The notes under the pieces were generated by a model. The model had not been told where the DNA came from and did not search any database. It saw only the letters and a program-made list of their open reading frames with translations. DNA of 64,000 nt, taken from contig NZ_VUNQ01000010.1 in NCBI RefSeq assembly GCF_009695605.1, positions 31,899-95,898 of the forward strand. Direction: 5' to 3'. Shown in pieces: positions 8,404 to 17,008 of the stretch; the stretch's first letter is position 1; every line of letters starts with the position of its first letter. The stretch comes from Tissierella pigra. GTDB taxonomy: Bacteria; Bacillota; Clostridia; Tissierellales; Tissierellaceae. The position numbers were made by a program, and so were the translations under genes.

Positions 8404-9537
8404 CTATTCAATTACTTCCATAAGAACTAGAGCAAAGTCATCTTGCTGTTCTCCCCAACTATAGGTTATAATTTCATTATTTATTTCATTTAAAATATCT
8501 TCTTTATGACTCCTTATCATATCTATTACGCTTTCTATACCAAATTCTCTGCCTGTTCTATCTTTGGCTTCTGTTATTCCATCTGTATAAAATAGTATTT
8601 TATCACCTTTTTTTAATTTAATAACTTCTTCATCATATACAATCTCATCAAATAATAAAACCATAGGGTATCCTTTTACTTCTAACATTTCCATACCATC
8701 ATCATTATACTTAATTGGTATACAATTATGTCCTGCATTTGCATATTTAAATTCATAGGTGGTTTTATTGAAAATACCATAGAACATAGTAAAATACTTA
8801 TCTACTTCTAAATTCAATGTCCTAAATCTTTTATATAGTTCTGATAATGTAGCTGATGGATCCAAAATATCATCCTTTATAGCCCTCATAGTTTGCCTAA
8901 TAAACATGGTCATCATAGCTGCAGCTATACCATGACCTGACACGTCTGATATATATATCCCTATATTTTCATCATCAATGTGAAATACATCAAACATATC
9001 TCCACTTAACATCTCTGATGGTTTATATATATAGTCAACGAAAATATTTTCTAATACTTCTTTACCAGGTAGAATTTTTTCTTGAATTCTCTTAGCAAAA
9101 CCAAGGTCTTTACTCATCTTTTTATTTTTATCAATTAACTCTAACTCTAGCTTTCTTTCTCTTGTTACATCTCTAAATACTTCTACTGCTGCAAACACTT
9201 CTCCATTGGAATTAGTAACTGGTGATGATTTTACTGAAAAATATCTTCCATTAATTTCCTCTTCTTTTTGCACAGTTTCACCAGTTTTTATACTTCTTTT
9301 TGTAATGCAAAAAGTACAAGGAGTTACTTTGCAATGGGCTTTATAACATTTCATGCCAACAATATTATCTCCTAAATGTTCTTTCATTGTTTTATTGGCA
9401 TATATAATAGTGCCTTCTTTATCCACCACTCGAACCCAGTCTGCCATACCTTCTAACACATGATAATTTAGCATACCATATTCTTCTATTTTTTTTTCTA
9501 CTGGACTTAAATCTTCTTTACTTAGCATGCTTATCAC
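8404..9537 (-). CDS. PAS domain plus SpoIIE/RsbU-type PP2C serine phosphatase
   Basis: A signalling phosphatase of the kind that dephosphorylates anti-sigma-factor antagonists. Residues 20-125 form a PAS sensor (VRVVDKEGTIIYANKTM; RYFSVKSSPV), and 145-377 the SpoIIE domain with AKRIQEKILPG, the metal-binding SGDMFDVF, VSGHGIAAAMMTMF and FYTDGITEAKDRTGREFG. The PAS part carries four Cys spaced C-x4-C-x4-C-x2-C (residues about 83-96), a pattern common in PAS domains of anaerobes and suggestive of metal or redox sensing. No anti-sigma factor or antagonist gene adjoins, so the target is unknown. Single-gene unit. Confidence 0.88.
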   Translation of the reverse strand: MISMLSKEDLSPVEKKIEEYGMLNYHVLEGMADWVRVVDKEGTIIYANKTMKEHLGDNIVGMKCYKAHCKVTPCTFCITKRSIKTGETVQKEEEINGRYFSVKSSPVTNSNGEVFAAVEVFRDVTRERKLELELIDKNKKMSKDLGFAKRIQEKILPGKEVLENIFVDYIYKPSEMLSGDMFDVFHIDDENIGIYISDVSGHGIAAAMMTMFIRQTMRAIKDDILDPSATLSELYKRFRTLNLEVDKYFTMFYGIFNKTTYEFKYANAGHNCIPIKYNDDGMEMLEVKGYPMVLLFDEIVYDEEVIKLKKGDKILFYTDGITEAKDRTGREFGIESVIDMIRSHKEDILNEINNEIITYSWGEQQDDFALVLMEVIE

Positions 9538-9655
9538 CCATATAATATTTATTTGTATAATAAAACTACTCTTTGTAACATTCTATACTATTTATATAAT
9601 AATTTCTACCTTTTTTTGATTTTATTGCTTTATTTCGGTAAACTTTTTCTAAATT

Positions 9656-10183
9656 TTACATATATTTTACATGAGTCTCTTTTTCTTCAGAATATCTTGC
9701 CATTGCATATAAACAATCTGATAACCTATTTACATATTTTATGACTAAAGGGTCTACTTCTGCATGACCTGATAAAGTGATAATCCTTCTTTCTGCTCTT
9801 CTACACACAGTTCTAGCCACATGAAGATATGCAGACTTCTTTCCTGAACCTGGCACTATAAAACCAGTGGGATTATTTAATCTTCCCATATATAAATCAA
9901 TTATCTTTTCTAAATCATCTATATCTTTTTCTAGTATATGATGCTTTACCTTTTTACTGTCCTCTGTGGCTAAGTTTGTGGCAACTGTAAATAACTTGTT
10001 TTGAATGGATTCAATTAGTTCATACATTTCCTTATCATCTACATAATTCTTTGCTAAACCCATAAAAGAACCTAGTTCATCAACAGTTCCATAACTTTCC
10101 ACTCTAATATCATCCTTTGATACTCTTTTATTATCAAACAAACTCGTGGAACCCTTATCTCCAGTTTTAGTATATATGGTCAT
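9656..10183 (-). CDS. ATP:cob(I)alamin adenosyltransferase, PduO type
   Basis: Transfers the adenosyl group of ATP to cob(I)alamin to make coenzyme B12. The N-terminal TKTGDKGSTSLFDNKRVSKDD is the ATP-binding signature of the PduO/MMAB family; FIVPGSGKKSAYLHVARTVCRRAERRI near residue 120 holds the conserved Arg and Glu, followed by NRLSDCLYAMARY. At 175 residues it is the stand-alone catalytic domain without the C-terminal GlcG-like domain of longer PduO proteins. There is no other cobalamin gene nearby and it is 35 kb from the microcompartment genes, so it is probably a general cofactor enzyme. Confidence 0.93.
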   Translation of the reverse strand: MTIYTKTGDKGSTSLFDNKRVSKDDIRVESYGTVDELGSFMGLAKNYVDDKEMYELIESIQNKLFTVATNLATEDSKKVKHHILEKDIDDLEKIIDLYMGRLNNPTGFIVPGSGKKSAYLHVARTVCRRAERRIITLSGHAEVDPLVIKYVNRLSDCLYAMARYSEEKETHVKYM

Positions 10184-10335
10184 GTCTACACCTCCGTATA
10201 TTTAGTAAACAACTAATAACTAATAATTAATATAAGCAGGGTACCAAAATTGTGGTTTTCAATTTTGTGTGCATCCCTTAGTTTGTTTATCTAGTGAATA
10301 GTTGTGGAAGTTTCTAGTAAACTAGAATCTATTAA

Positions 10336-11469
10336 CTATTTTTCTGGTCTTGGTCCATAGTATTGATAGTAGTCTACCTTTATTCTTCCATTGTATAGCT
10401 TTCTTTTTTTATTTGCTTTCTTTCCATATTGCTTCTCAAATTCCTCTTCAGAAGTAATTATATACAACGACCAAGTATCTAGCTCTTTAAACTTAATCCC
10501 TAAATCTTTGTGAAGTCTTTCTACTTCTCTTTTCTCACTTAATCTTTCACCATAAGGTGGATTAGTTATAACTACTCCATATTCGTTTTTTAGCTCTGCA
10601 TCTCTGAAGTCTTTATTAAAAAATGCGATATCATCTTCTAATCCTAAATTTGCGGCATTATCTCTAGCACGATGAATTGCTTTTTTGTCTATATCACAAC
10701 CAAGAATGTGTAATTTAGTCTCATTATCTATTGCTTGAAATGCTTCCTTTCTTGCTTCCTTCCAATATTCTTCCTTTACTCTAGGCCAGTTCTCTGCTGC
10801 AAAATTTCTATCAAGACCTGGTGCCATATTTCTTCCTATCATTGCCGCCTCTATTGGTATAGTTCCTGATCCACAGAATGGGTCCATTAAAACTCTATCT
10901 TTATTCCAATAACTTAAAAGTATCATAGCAGCAGCTAAAGTCTCTTTTATAGGTGCATCACCCTGTCTATCTCTATAACCTCTTTTATGAAGTCCTTCTC
11001 CCGATGTGTCTATAGTTAAAGTTGCTATATCCTTAAGAAGAGCTACCTCAATAGTATATTTAGCACCTGATTTCTCAAACCATTCTACATTATATTTAGT
11101 CTTTAACTTTTCTATTACCGCTTTTTCTACGATTCTCTGACAATCCGAAATACTAAATAGCTTTGAATCTATACTCTTGCCATTTACTACAAAGTTTGCG
11201 TCTTCTGTAATCCATTGATCCCATGGTAATGCTTTTGTTTTTTCAAATAACTCATCAAAGGTTAATGCTTTAAACTCACCCATCTTTAAAAGAACTCTAT
11301 CTGCAGTTCTTAACCATAAATTAGTTTTTGGTATATCTTTTTCTGTTCCTGTAAATGTTACCTTACCATTTTCTACTACTAAATCATTATATCCTAAATT
11401 CATTAGTTCTCTTTTTACTACTGACTCTAACCCAAAGGTAGCAGTAGCTATTAATTGAATGTTTCCCAT
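10336..11469 (-). CDS. THUMP-domain RNA methyltransferase (RlmL/YpsC family)
   Basis: S-adenosylmethionine-dependent guanine-N2 methyltransferase, most likely acting on 23S rRNA. Residues 40-160 form the ferredoxin-like/THUMP RNA-binding part. The catalytic domain has KETLAAAMILLSYW, the AdoMet loop DPFCGSGTIPIEAAMI near residue 196, and the catalytic TNPPYGERL near residue 303 (NPPY is typical of exocyclic-amine methylation). At 377 residues it corresponds to Bacillus YpsC and to the N-terminal half of the longer E. coli RlmL. The 150 bases upstream of the next gene hold only short imperfect hairpins. Confidence 0.9.
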   Translation of the reverse strand: MGNIQLIATATFGLESVVKRELMNLGYNDLVVENGKVTFTGTEKDIPKTNLWLRTADRVLLKMGEFKALTFDELFEKTKALPWDQWITEDANFVVNGKSIDSKLFSISDCQRIVEKAVIEKLKTKYNVEWFEKSGAKYTIEVALLKDIATLTIDTSGEGLHKRGYRDRQGDAPIKETLAAAMILLSYWNKDRVLMDPFCGSGTIPIEAAMIGRNMAPGLDRNFAAENWPRVKEEYWKEARKEAFQAIDNETKLHILGCDIDKKAIHRARDNAANLGLEDDIAFFNKDFRDAELKNEYGVVITNPPYGERLSEKREVERLHKDLGIKFKELDTWSLYIITSEEEFEKQYGKKANKKRKLYNGRIKVDYYQYYGPRPEK

Positions 11470-11535
11470 TTTATCTCTCCTTCAAGCATATCTATCTATA
11501 TTATACTCTAAATATAAAATATTTACCTATTAATA

Positions 11536-11565
11536 TTGATTTTTTTAAAAATAATTGGGTATAGA
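11536..11565 (+). promoter_or_regulatory. Candidate promoter of the superoxide reductase gene
   Basis: TTGATT and TATAGA are spaced 18 bases apart, ending 39 bases before the chosen start codon. Confidence 0.5.
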
Positions 11566-11604
11566 TAGTAGGAGATTATAAAAATGATTATGGAGGGGTT
11601 ATAT

Positions 11605-11982
11605 ATGAAAAGCATAGGCAGTTTGTATCAAAGTGGAGATTGGAAAGGTGAAAAACATGTACCAGTAATTCACGCTCCTGAAAAAGTTAAACTTGGGGAT
11701 TTAGTAGATGTTAAGGTTATGGTTGGTGAAGAAATAGCACATCCGAATACATTTGAGCATTACATATCATGGATAAAAGTTTACTATCAACCAGAAGGAC
11801 ATAAATTCCCTATAGAAATTGGTTCATTTAACTTTACAGCTCATGGAGAAAGCGAATTATATACTGAACCAAATGTATCCCTTAGATTTAAGCCATCAAA
11901 ATGTGGTACAATTTATGCAACTTCCTATTGTAACATTCATGGACTATGGGAAAATAGCGTAGAACTTAAAGTTGAAGAATAG
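11605..11982 (+). CDS. Superoxide reductase (neelaredoxin, class II)
   Basis: Reduces superoxide to peroxide without releasing oxygen, with electrons usually from rubredoxin; a hallmark of anaerobes. The mononuclear iron ligands are visible: EKHVPVI (His), EIAHPNTFEHYI (two His) and YCNIHGLW (Cys and His), giving the Fe(His)4Cys centre. The N-terminal desulforedoxin-type FeCys4 domain of class I enzymes is absent. An ATG at 11584 would extend the protein by seven residues, but the ATG at 11605 follows GGAGGGG by 7 bases and starts MKSIGSLYQSGDWKGEKH as in the family (125 residues). The only rubredoxin gene nearby lies about 20 kb away. Confidence 0.92.
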   Translation: MKSIGSLYQSGDWKGEKHVPVIHAPEKVKLGDLVDVKVMVGEEIAHPNTFEHYISWIKVYYQPEGHKFPIEIGSFNFTAHGESELYTEPNVSLRFKPSKCGTIYATSYCNIHGLWENSVELKVEE

Positions 11983-11987
11983 TAGTA

Positions 11988-12018
11988 AAGCCTAGAAGAT
12001 TTCTAGGCTTTTTATTTT
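11988..12018 (+). terminator. Rho-independent terminator after superoxide reductase
   Basis: AAGCCTAGAA pairs with TTCTAGGCTT, followed by a T-run with one A. Confidence 0.9.
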
Positions 12019-12022
12019 AGCC

Positions 12023-12051
12023 TTGACAACATATTTATATTGTATTAAGAT
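12023..12051 (+). promoter_or_regulatory. Promoter of the tyrS T-box transcript
   Basis: Consensus -35 TTGACA at 12023-12028, 17-base spacer, -10 TAAGAT at 12046-12051, just upstream of the T-box leader. Confidence 0.75.
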
Positions 12052-12057
12052 AATATA

Positions 12058-12276
12058 AATATATAGTAGACTATGAAGGAGTTAAGTAACTGATTAAAGG
12101 TAAATCCACAGAGAATAGACTATTGCTGAGAAGTCTATATCCTTAAATTAGTGAATTACAATTCCAGAGTTCAATTTTGCGGTTTCCACACGTTACGTGG
12201 CTGAGGCTTTATGCGAATTAAGGTGGTACCACGGGTTTCCTCTCGTCCTTTAGACGAGATGATGCCCGTTTTTTTA
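12058..12276 (+). promoter_or_regulatory. Tyrosine-specific T-box riboswitch with terminator
   Basis: The leader senses uncharged tRNA-Tyr. The T-box core AAGGTGGTACCACG lies near 12220-12233 and can form the antiterminator with upstream bases or give way to a terminator: CGGG at 12232 through an internal CTCGTC...GACGAG hairpin to CCCG and a T-run at 12268-12276. A TAC triplet at 12157-12159 (in GAATTACAATTC) sits where the specifier codon is expected and would read Tyr, matching the downstream tyrS. Stem I lies between about 12075 and 12185. The T-box call is secure; the exact specifier is inferred. Confidence 0.93.
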
Positions 12277-12277
12277 T

Positions 12278-12660
12278 GACCTAACACAACGAACGATAGT
12301 GAGTTGATGTAGGTCAAACGTAACGAACACCAAATTCATGTGAGCGTAGCGAGCAAATGAATTTGTGCTGTGAGACTGCGTGATATGACCTAACTTAGCG
12401 AACGACAGTGAGCTTTAGTAGGTCAAACGCAACGAGAACCAAATTCATACGAGTGTAACGAGTAAATGAATTTGAGTTTCGAGACTGCGTAGTCTACACA
12501 ATACAACAAGCATAACAAGTTAAATAAAGTCAAACGCACCTATGCTATCTGTTTTGTCTATAATTCGCTACGCTGATTGGACAAAAAGGCAATGAGCACC
12601 AAATCTATACGAGCGTAGCGAGTAAATAGATTTGAGTTGCGAGACTGCGTAATATCCCTA
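12278..12660 (+). repeat. Three-unit structured repeat between T-box and tyrS
   Basis: Two tandem units of about 109 bases (12278-12386, 12387-12494) begin GACCTAAC and end GAGACTGCGT; a third diverged unit lies at 12527-12652. Each unit contains a 9-bp stem with a 17-base loop: CAAATTCAT/ATGAATTTG at 12331-12365 and 12440-12474, and CAAATCTAT/ATAGATTTG at 12600-12634. The third copy differs on both arms so that pairing is kept. Loops share GAGYGTARCGAG. A companion hairpin precedes each (ACCTA...TAGGT in units 1 and 2; TTTTGTC/GACAAAA at 12552-12586 in unit 3). The motif AAGCATAACAAGTTAA also occurs twice, at 12508 and 12668. No open frame of note is present. Confidence 0.85.
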
Positions 12661-12739
12661 ACACACCAAGCATAACAAGTTAACCAAAGTCAATAAATTA
12701 AAATTATAAACTTAATATAAAATTACTAGGAGGAATAAA

Positions 12740-13963
12740 ATGGATAATGTATTTGATATTTTAATGGAGAGAGGGTATATAAAACAAACTACTCATGAAG
12801 AAGAAATAAGAGAATTGTTGGGTAAAGAAAGTATAACATTTTATATAGGATTTGACCCTACAGCAGATAGTCTACATGTAGGTCACTTTATAGCTATGAT
12901 GTTTATGGCTCATATGCAAAGAGCAGGTCATAGACCTATTGCCTTAGTTGGTGGTGGTACAGCAATGGTGGGAGACCCTTCTGGAAGAACTGATATGAGA
13001 AATATGCTCACTAAAGAAAACATAAATCACAATGCAGGCTGTATCAAAAAACAATTAGAAAGATTAATAGATTTCAATGATGGTAAAGCAATTTTAGAAA
13101 ACAATGCTGATTGGCTTCTTGATTTAAATTATGTTGATTTTTTAAGAGATGTAGGTTCTCATTTCTCTGTCAATAGAATGTTAACTGCTGAATGCTTCAA
13201 ACAAAGACTAGAAAAAGGATTATCATTCCTAGAATTTAACTATATGTTAATGCAGGGATATGATTTCTATGTATTAAATGAAAAGCATAATTGTAAAATG
13301 CAATTAGGCGGAGATGATCAATGGTCAAATATGATTGCAGGTATGGATTTAATCAGAAGAAAATCTAGTAAGCAAGTATATGCCATGACTTGTACTCTTC
13401 TTACAAATAGTGAAGGAGACAAAATGGGCAAAACAGCTAAAGGTGCTGTATGGTTAGACCCAGAAAAGACATCTCCTTATGAATTCTATCAATATTGGAG
13501 AAATGTTGAAGATGCTGATGTAAATAAATGTTTAAGAATGCTTACATTTGTCCCTATGGATGAAGTAAGAAGACTTAGTGCTTTAGAAGGTGCAGAAATC
13601 AATGTTGCTAAGGAGATATTAGCTTTTGAAGTGACTAAATTAATCCATGGAGAAGAAGAGGCTAATAAAGCACAACAAGCTGCTAAAGCATTGTTCTCAG
13701 GTGGCATAGATGAAGGCTCTATTCCATTTACTGAAATGGATAAATCTAGTTTTGAAAATGGTATAGGTATTCTTGATTTGCTAAAAGAAGTAGGTCTTAC
13801 TAAATCCAATGGAGAAGGAAGAAGACTAGTAGAACAAGGGGGTATATCCATTGATGAAGTAAAAGTTGAATCCATAGATAAACAAATTACATTAGATGAT
13901 TTCAAAGATGGAAAAATAATGATTAAAAAAGGTAAAAAAGTATATCATCAAGTGAGAATTTAA
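12740..13963 (+). CDS. tyrS: Tyrosyl-tRNA synthetase
   Basis: Charges tRNA-Tyr. Class I features are [13 protein letters not shown] (HIGH box HVGH at residues 46-49), the tyrosine pocket [10 protein letters not shown] near residue 192, and KMGKT near residue 231 as the KMSKS box. The C-terminal S4-like RNA-binding domain occupies about residues 340-405 ([17 protein letters not shown]). At 407 residues it is full length. The ATG follows AGGAGG by 7 bases. Its T-box ends about 460 bases upstream, with a block of structured repeats between, which is unusual. Confidence 0.97.
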   Translation: MDNVFDILMERGYIKQTTHEEEIRELLGKESITFYIGFDPTADSLHVGHFIAMMFMAHMQRAGHRPIALVGGGTAMVGDPSGRTDMRNMLTKENINHNAGCIKKQLERLIDFNDGKAILENNADWLLDLNYVDFLRDVGSHFSVNRMLTAECFKQRLEKGLSFLEFNYMLMQGYDFYVLNEKHNCKMQLGGDDQWSNMIAGMDLIRRKSSKQVYAMTCTLLTNSEGDKMGKTAKGAVWLDPEKTSPYEFYQYWRNVEDADVNKCLRMLTFVPMDEVRRLSALEGAEINVAKEILAFEVTKLIHGEEEANKAQQAAKALFSGGIDEGSIPFTEMDKSSFENGIGILDLLKEVGLTKSNGEGRRLVEQGGISIDEVKVESIDKQITLDDFKDGKIMIKKGKKVYHQVRI

Positions 13964-14009
13964 AATAACTCCGATTTTTGGTACAATAACCAAAAATCGG
14001 AGTTATTTA
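13964..14009. terminator. Bidirectional terminator between tyrS and the phosphorylase gene
   Basis: A 20-bp perfect stem (AAATAACTCCGATTTTTGG with its complement) serves convergent transcripts and overlaps the last codons of the minus-strand gene. Confidence 0.9.
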
Positions 14010-14738
14010 TTTACTTAGTCTTACGAAGGTTTCCAATGCTAAAATGATTTCCCTTTTTTCTCCTTCTATAGTCTCTATATCTTTCATGGCATAATCTTCT
14101 ACTGATTCTTTTAAATCTGATTTATATTCTACTACATTGTTTAATATACTGGCTGTTTTTACTCCCCTAAGTTGTCCAACTACAAATAAAGAAGAGGTTT
14201 CCATATCTGAAGCCAGTATATTTTTACTATTCCAATATTCCATTAACTTATTTTCATCATCAGTATAAAAAGAATCATGTGACCTTACTATTCCACAATG
14301 ATATTTATATTTTAATTCTTCACAAGTATCTATAATTAAATTAGTAAGTTTTATATCAGCTACAGCAGGATATTTAGGACTTATATACATATTTGTAGCA
14401 CCATCTTCCCTTATGGCAGCAGAACAAATAATTAAATCACCTATATTTATATTTGATTGAACTGCACCACCTGAACCTATTCTAATAATATACTTTGCAC
14501 CACAGTAAATCAATTCTTCTATGGCTATGGCAGCTGATGGTCCTCCTATTCCTGTGGAAGTAACTGTTATAGGTACTCCCTTATAATAGCCTTTAATTGT
14601 TCTAAACTCTCTATTATATGCTATTTCTTCATAGGAATCCAACAATTCTCCTACTCTTAAAACCCTTGCTGGGTCTCCTGGAAGTATTACATATTCAGAG
14701 ATATCTTTTGACTCACATAATATATGAGGCTGTTTCAT
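14007..14738 (-). CDS. Uridine phosphorylase-like nucleoside phosphorylase
   Basis: Phosphorolysis of a nucleoside to free base and pentose 1-phosphate, of the PNP/UDP family 1. Family signs: YVILPGDPARVLRVGELL near residue 15, TSTGIGGPSAAIAIEELI near 61, IIRIGSGGAVQ near 85, and SDMETSSLFVVG near 180, where EME binds ribose. Length 243 fits uridine or purine phosphorylases of this group; the specific base is not fixed by what I can see. Last gene of the nucleoside import operon, four bases after the flavoprotein gene, so it would split the nucleosides the importer brings in. Confidence 0.85.
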   Translation of the reverse strand: MKQPHILCESKDISEYVILPGDPARVLRVGELLDSYEEIAYNREFRTIKGYYKGVPITVTSTGIGGPSAAIAIEELIYCGAKYIIRIGSGGAVQSNINIGDLIICSAAIREDGATNMYISPKYPAVADIKLTNLIIDTCEELKYKYHCGIVRSHDSFYTDDENKLMEYWNSKNILASDMETSSLFVVGQLRGVKTASILNNVVEYKSDLKESVEDYAMKDIETIEGEKREIILALETFVRLSK

Positions 14739-14742
14739 TTTA

Positions 14743-16074
14743 TCACCTTCTATTCTTTCCTTGTAATAAAGCTTCTCGTATTGATTCTCCTAAACTAGGA
14801 TGAATAATTAAATTAGATAATAGGTCATCTGCTGTTTTTCCGTCCTTTATCACAGAACCTATTAATCCGATATATTCAGATACATTTTCTCCTATCATCC
14901 ATAATCCTAGAATCTTATTTTCTTCATCTAGTATAACCTTTACAAAACCGCAATCTATATTCTTTGCCCAGCCTCTCCAAGAATCTTTAAATAAGGCGAT
15001 TCCTATTTTATATGAAATACCATCCTCTTTTAATTCTAGCTCTTGCTTACCTACACCTGCCATTTCTGGTAAAGTAAATACTGCTCGTGGTAAAATATAG
15101 TATGATGTGTCCACTGGTATACCGTTCAGTATATAATCTGCTACACTTAATCCTTGTTGAATAGCCACATGAGCCATTCCTAAAATTCCATTGATGTCTC
15201 CAATGGCAAAAATATTTTGTTCATCAGTCAATAAATTTTCATAGACTATTATATTATTTTCATTTGTTTTTATATTGGTATTTTCAATTCCCAATGGAAA
15301 ATTAGGTTTTCTCATGAATGTTACCAATGCTTTTTCAGTGGAAATTATAGTTCCATCCTCTAACAGTGTCTCTACTGCTCCTTTACTTACTTTTGCACTT
15401 TTGGCCCCTATACCTTTTATTATTTTTACACCCTTTGATATTAAATGAGTTTCTATAGGTTCTACTAAATCTCCATCGTTTCCAGATAAAATACCATCTT
15501 CTTTTTCTATAACAATAACATCTACACCTAATTCAGCATATAGTGCTGCAAATTCTATTCCCTCAACATTTCCACCTAAAATAGTTATACTCTTTGGAAT
15601 ATGAGTTAGATCAATAGCTTCCTTATGAGTTATTATATTTACTCCATCAATGGGAATTTCCTTTATACTATGGGGTTCAGTTCCTGTTGCAATAATAAAG
15701 TACTGAGCATCCAATATTTCATCTTCTACTGTAAATCTTTTTGAGTCTATAAACTTGCCGTTACCAATATATATATCTATATTTTCATTTATTAAATCTT
15801 CTTTAATCTTACTATCTAATATACTTAAATCTTCATTCCATTTATTTATAAGGTTTTCTCTAATGTTTTTAGTTTCATTATATTTATCTTTTATGCCTTT
15901 AAAAGAATCTAAAGCTTTTTTTACAGGTAGTGCACCCCATCTAAGAGCAGTTCCTCCTAATGAGTTCTTTTCTACTAATGCTACAGTTTTCCCACCTTTT
16001 TTTAAAGCCATAGCACTATAATATCCGCCAATTCCACCACCTATTATGACTACATCATATTTCTTATTCACCAA
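14743..16074 (-). CDS. Dihydrolipoamide dehydrogenase-like flavoprotein lacking the redox cysteines
   Basis: A two-dinucleotide flavoprotein: FAD fingerprint VVIIGGGIGGYYSAMAL at residues 9-25, NAD(P) fingerprint SITILGGNVEGIEFAALYAELG near 170, and the second FAD motif NIFAIGDINGI near 285. The dimerisation domain keeps HPSLGES, matching the His and Glu of the family active site. However the GGTCxxxGCIPSK disulfide motif reads GGTALRWGALPVK: both Cys are Ala. It therefore cannot do classical dithiol chemistry and may be an NAD(P)H-dependent flavin reductase or oxidase. It starts at TTG 16074 or GTG 16071, overlapping the permease gene by about 10 bases. Fully embedded in the nucleoside importer operon. 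Confidence 0.82.
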   Translation of the reverse strand: MVNKKYDVVIIGGGIGGYYSAMALKKGGKTVALVEKNSLGGTALRWGALPVKKALDSFKGIKDKYNETKNIRENLINKWNEDLSILDSKIKEDLINENIDIYIGNGKFIDSKRFTVEDEILDAQYFIIATGTEPHSIKEIPIDGVNIITHKEAIDLTHIPKSITILGGNVEGIEFAALYAELGVDVIVIEKEDGILSGNDGDLVEPIETHLISKGVKIIKGIGAKSAKVSKGAVETLLEDGTIISTEKALVTFMRKPNFPLGIENTNIKTNENNIIVYENLLTDEQNIFAIGDINGILGMAHVAIQQGLSVADYILNGIPVDTSYYILPRAVFTLPEMAGVGKQELELKEDGISYKIGIALFKDSWRGWAKNIDCGFVKVILDEENKILGLWMIGENVSEYIGLIGSVIKDGKTADDLLSNLIIHPSLGESIREALLQGKNRR

Positions 16075-17008
16075 GGTTTATCGCCTCTTCCTTATTCTTT
16101 TTCCCCTTATTCATCTGTCTCTTAGTCACAATTACTAGAGCAAATATAGTAGCCAAATAAGGAACCATTTGAGTAAATTGAGCAGGAACTCCCACTACCT
16201 GCAGTCTAACACCTAAGGCATCAAAGAACCCAAATAATAAGGTAGCTAAAAAAGTCCCTATTGGATTAGCTTTACCGAATATTATGGCTGCCAATGCAAT
16301 AAACCCTCTATTGGCACTCATATTTTCTGTAAATAAGGTTAAATATCCAAGGGATAAATGAGCACCAGCTAGTCCGCATAGTACTCCACAAGCTATGGAA
16401 CTAGTATATTTCATTTTTCTTGGACTAATTCCAGCTGTCTCCAAAGCATCAGGGTATTCCCCTGCGCCACGCAACCAAATTCCTTGGGGTGTTTTGTATA
16501 AATACATATAAATAAATATTACTAAAATCCAACTAATATAAATAAATATAGTATGATTATTAAATATTATATTTAGAAATTCTATATTATCCATAAATGG
16601 AAAGTTTAGTTTTGGTAAAGGAACTATATCTGGAGAAGAAAATGCACCCTTCACTCCAAATATACTTCTCAATAGAAATACAGTAAGTCCTCCTGCAAAC
16701 ATATTTATGGCTATTCCTATTACAAATTCATCTGATTTCAGGTCTATAACAAATAATGCAAATATTAGACCTATAACCATTCCTATAATAGCAGCCAATG
16801 CAACTCCTGCAAGAGAACTGCCAAAGAAATAACTTCCTACTACTGCAAAAAATGCCCCTAAAAGAATCATTCCCTCCATACCTATGTTCAATATTCCTGC
16901 TTGCTGAGTAAGAAGTCCCCCTAATGCAGCTAAAATAAGAGGGGTAGCTGTTCTAATGGTATGTTGTAATAATGTTAGGTTAAAAAGCTCCTTAAACAAT
17001 TTTTTCAC
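16064..17008 (-). CDS. nupQ: Nucleoside ABC transporter permease (NupQ/YufQ type)
   Basis: One of two integral membrane subunits of a BMP-type nucleoside importer (branched-chain permease fold, PF02653). The 314-residue protein is almost all hydrophobic helices, starts in ILAALGGLLTQQAGILNIGMEGMILLGAF, and has the coupling segment with GEYPDALETAGISPRKMKYTSSIACG. Its start overlaps the end of the partner permease gene by 17 bases. The order lipoprotein-ATPase-permease-permease matches Bacillus NupNOPQ, a guanosine transporter; substrate here is inferred as nucleoside. Confidence 0.87.
   Translation of the reverse strand: MKKLFKELFNLTLLQHTIRTATPLILAALGGLLTQQAGILNIGMEGMILLGAFFAVVGSYFFGSSLAGVALAAIIGMVIGLIFALFVIDLKSDEFVIGIAINMFAGGLTVFLLRSIFGVKGAFSSPDIVPLPKLNFPFMDNIEFLNIIFNNHTIFIYISWILVIFIYMYLYKTPQGIWLRGAGEYPDALETAGISPRKMKYTSSIACGVLCGLAGAHLSLGYLTLFTENMSANRGFIALAAIIFGKANPIGTFLATLLFGFFDALGVRLQVVGVPAQFTQMVPYLATIFALVIVTKRQMNKGKKNKEEAINLGE

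Noticed and set aside
9656..10183. PduO as part of the microcompartment system
   Set aside because: It is about 35 kb from the shell genes, and none of the enzymes in that locus is a B12 enzyme.
10184..10335. Cobalamin riboswitch before the adenosyltransferase gene
   Set aside because: No B12-box-like GCCACTG sequence; only small AT-rich inverted repeats such as AAAATTG...CAATTTT are present.
12278..12660. CRISPR array
   Set aside because: Only three units, with diverged sequence and no unique spacers of equal length; the conserved parts are hairpins and no cas gene is near.
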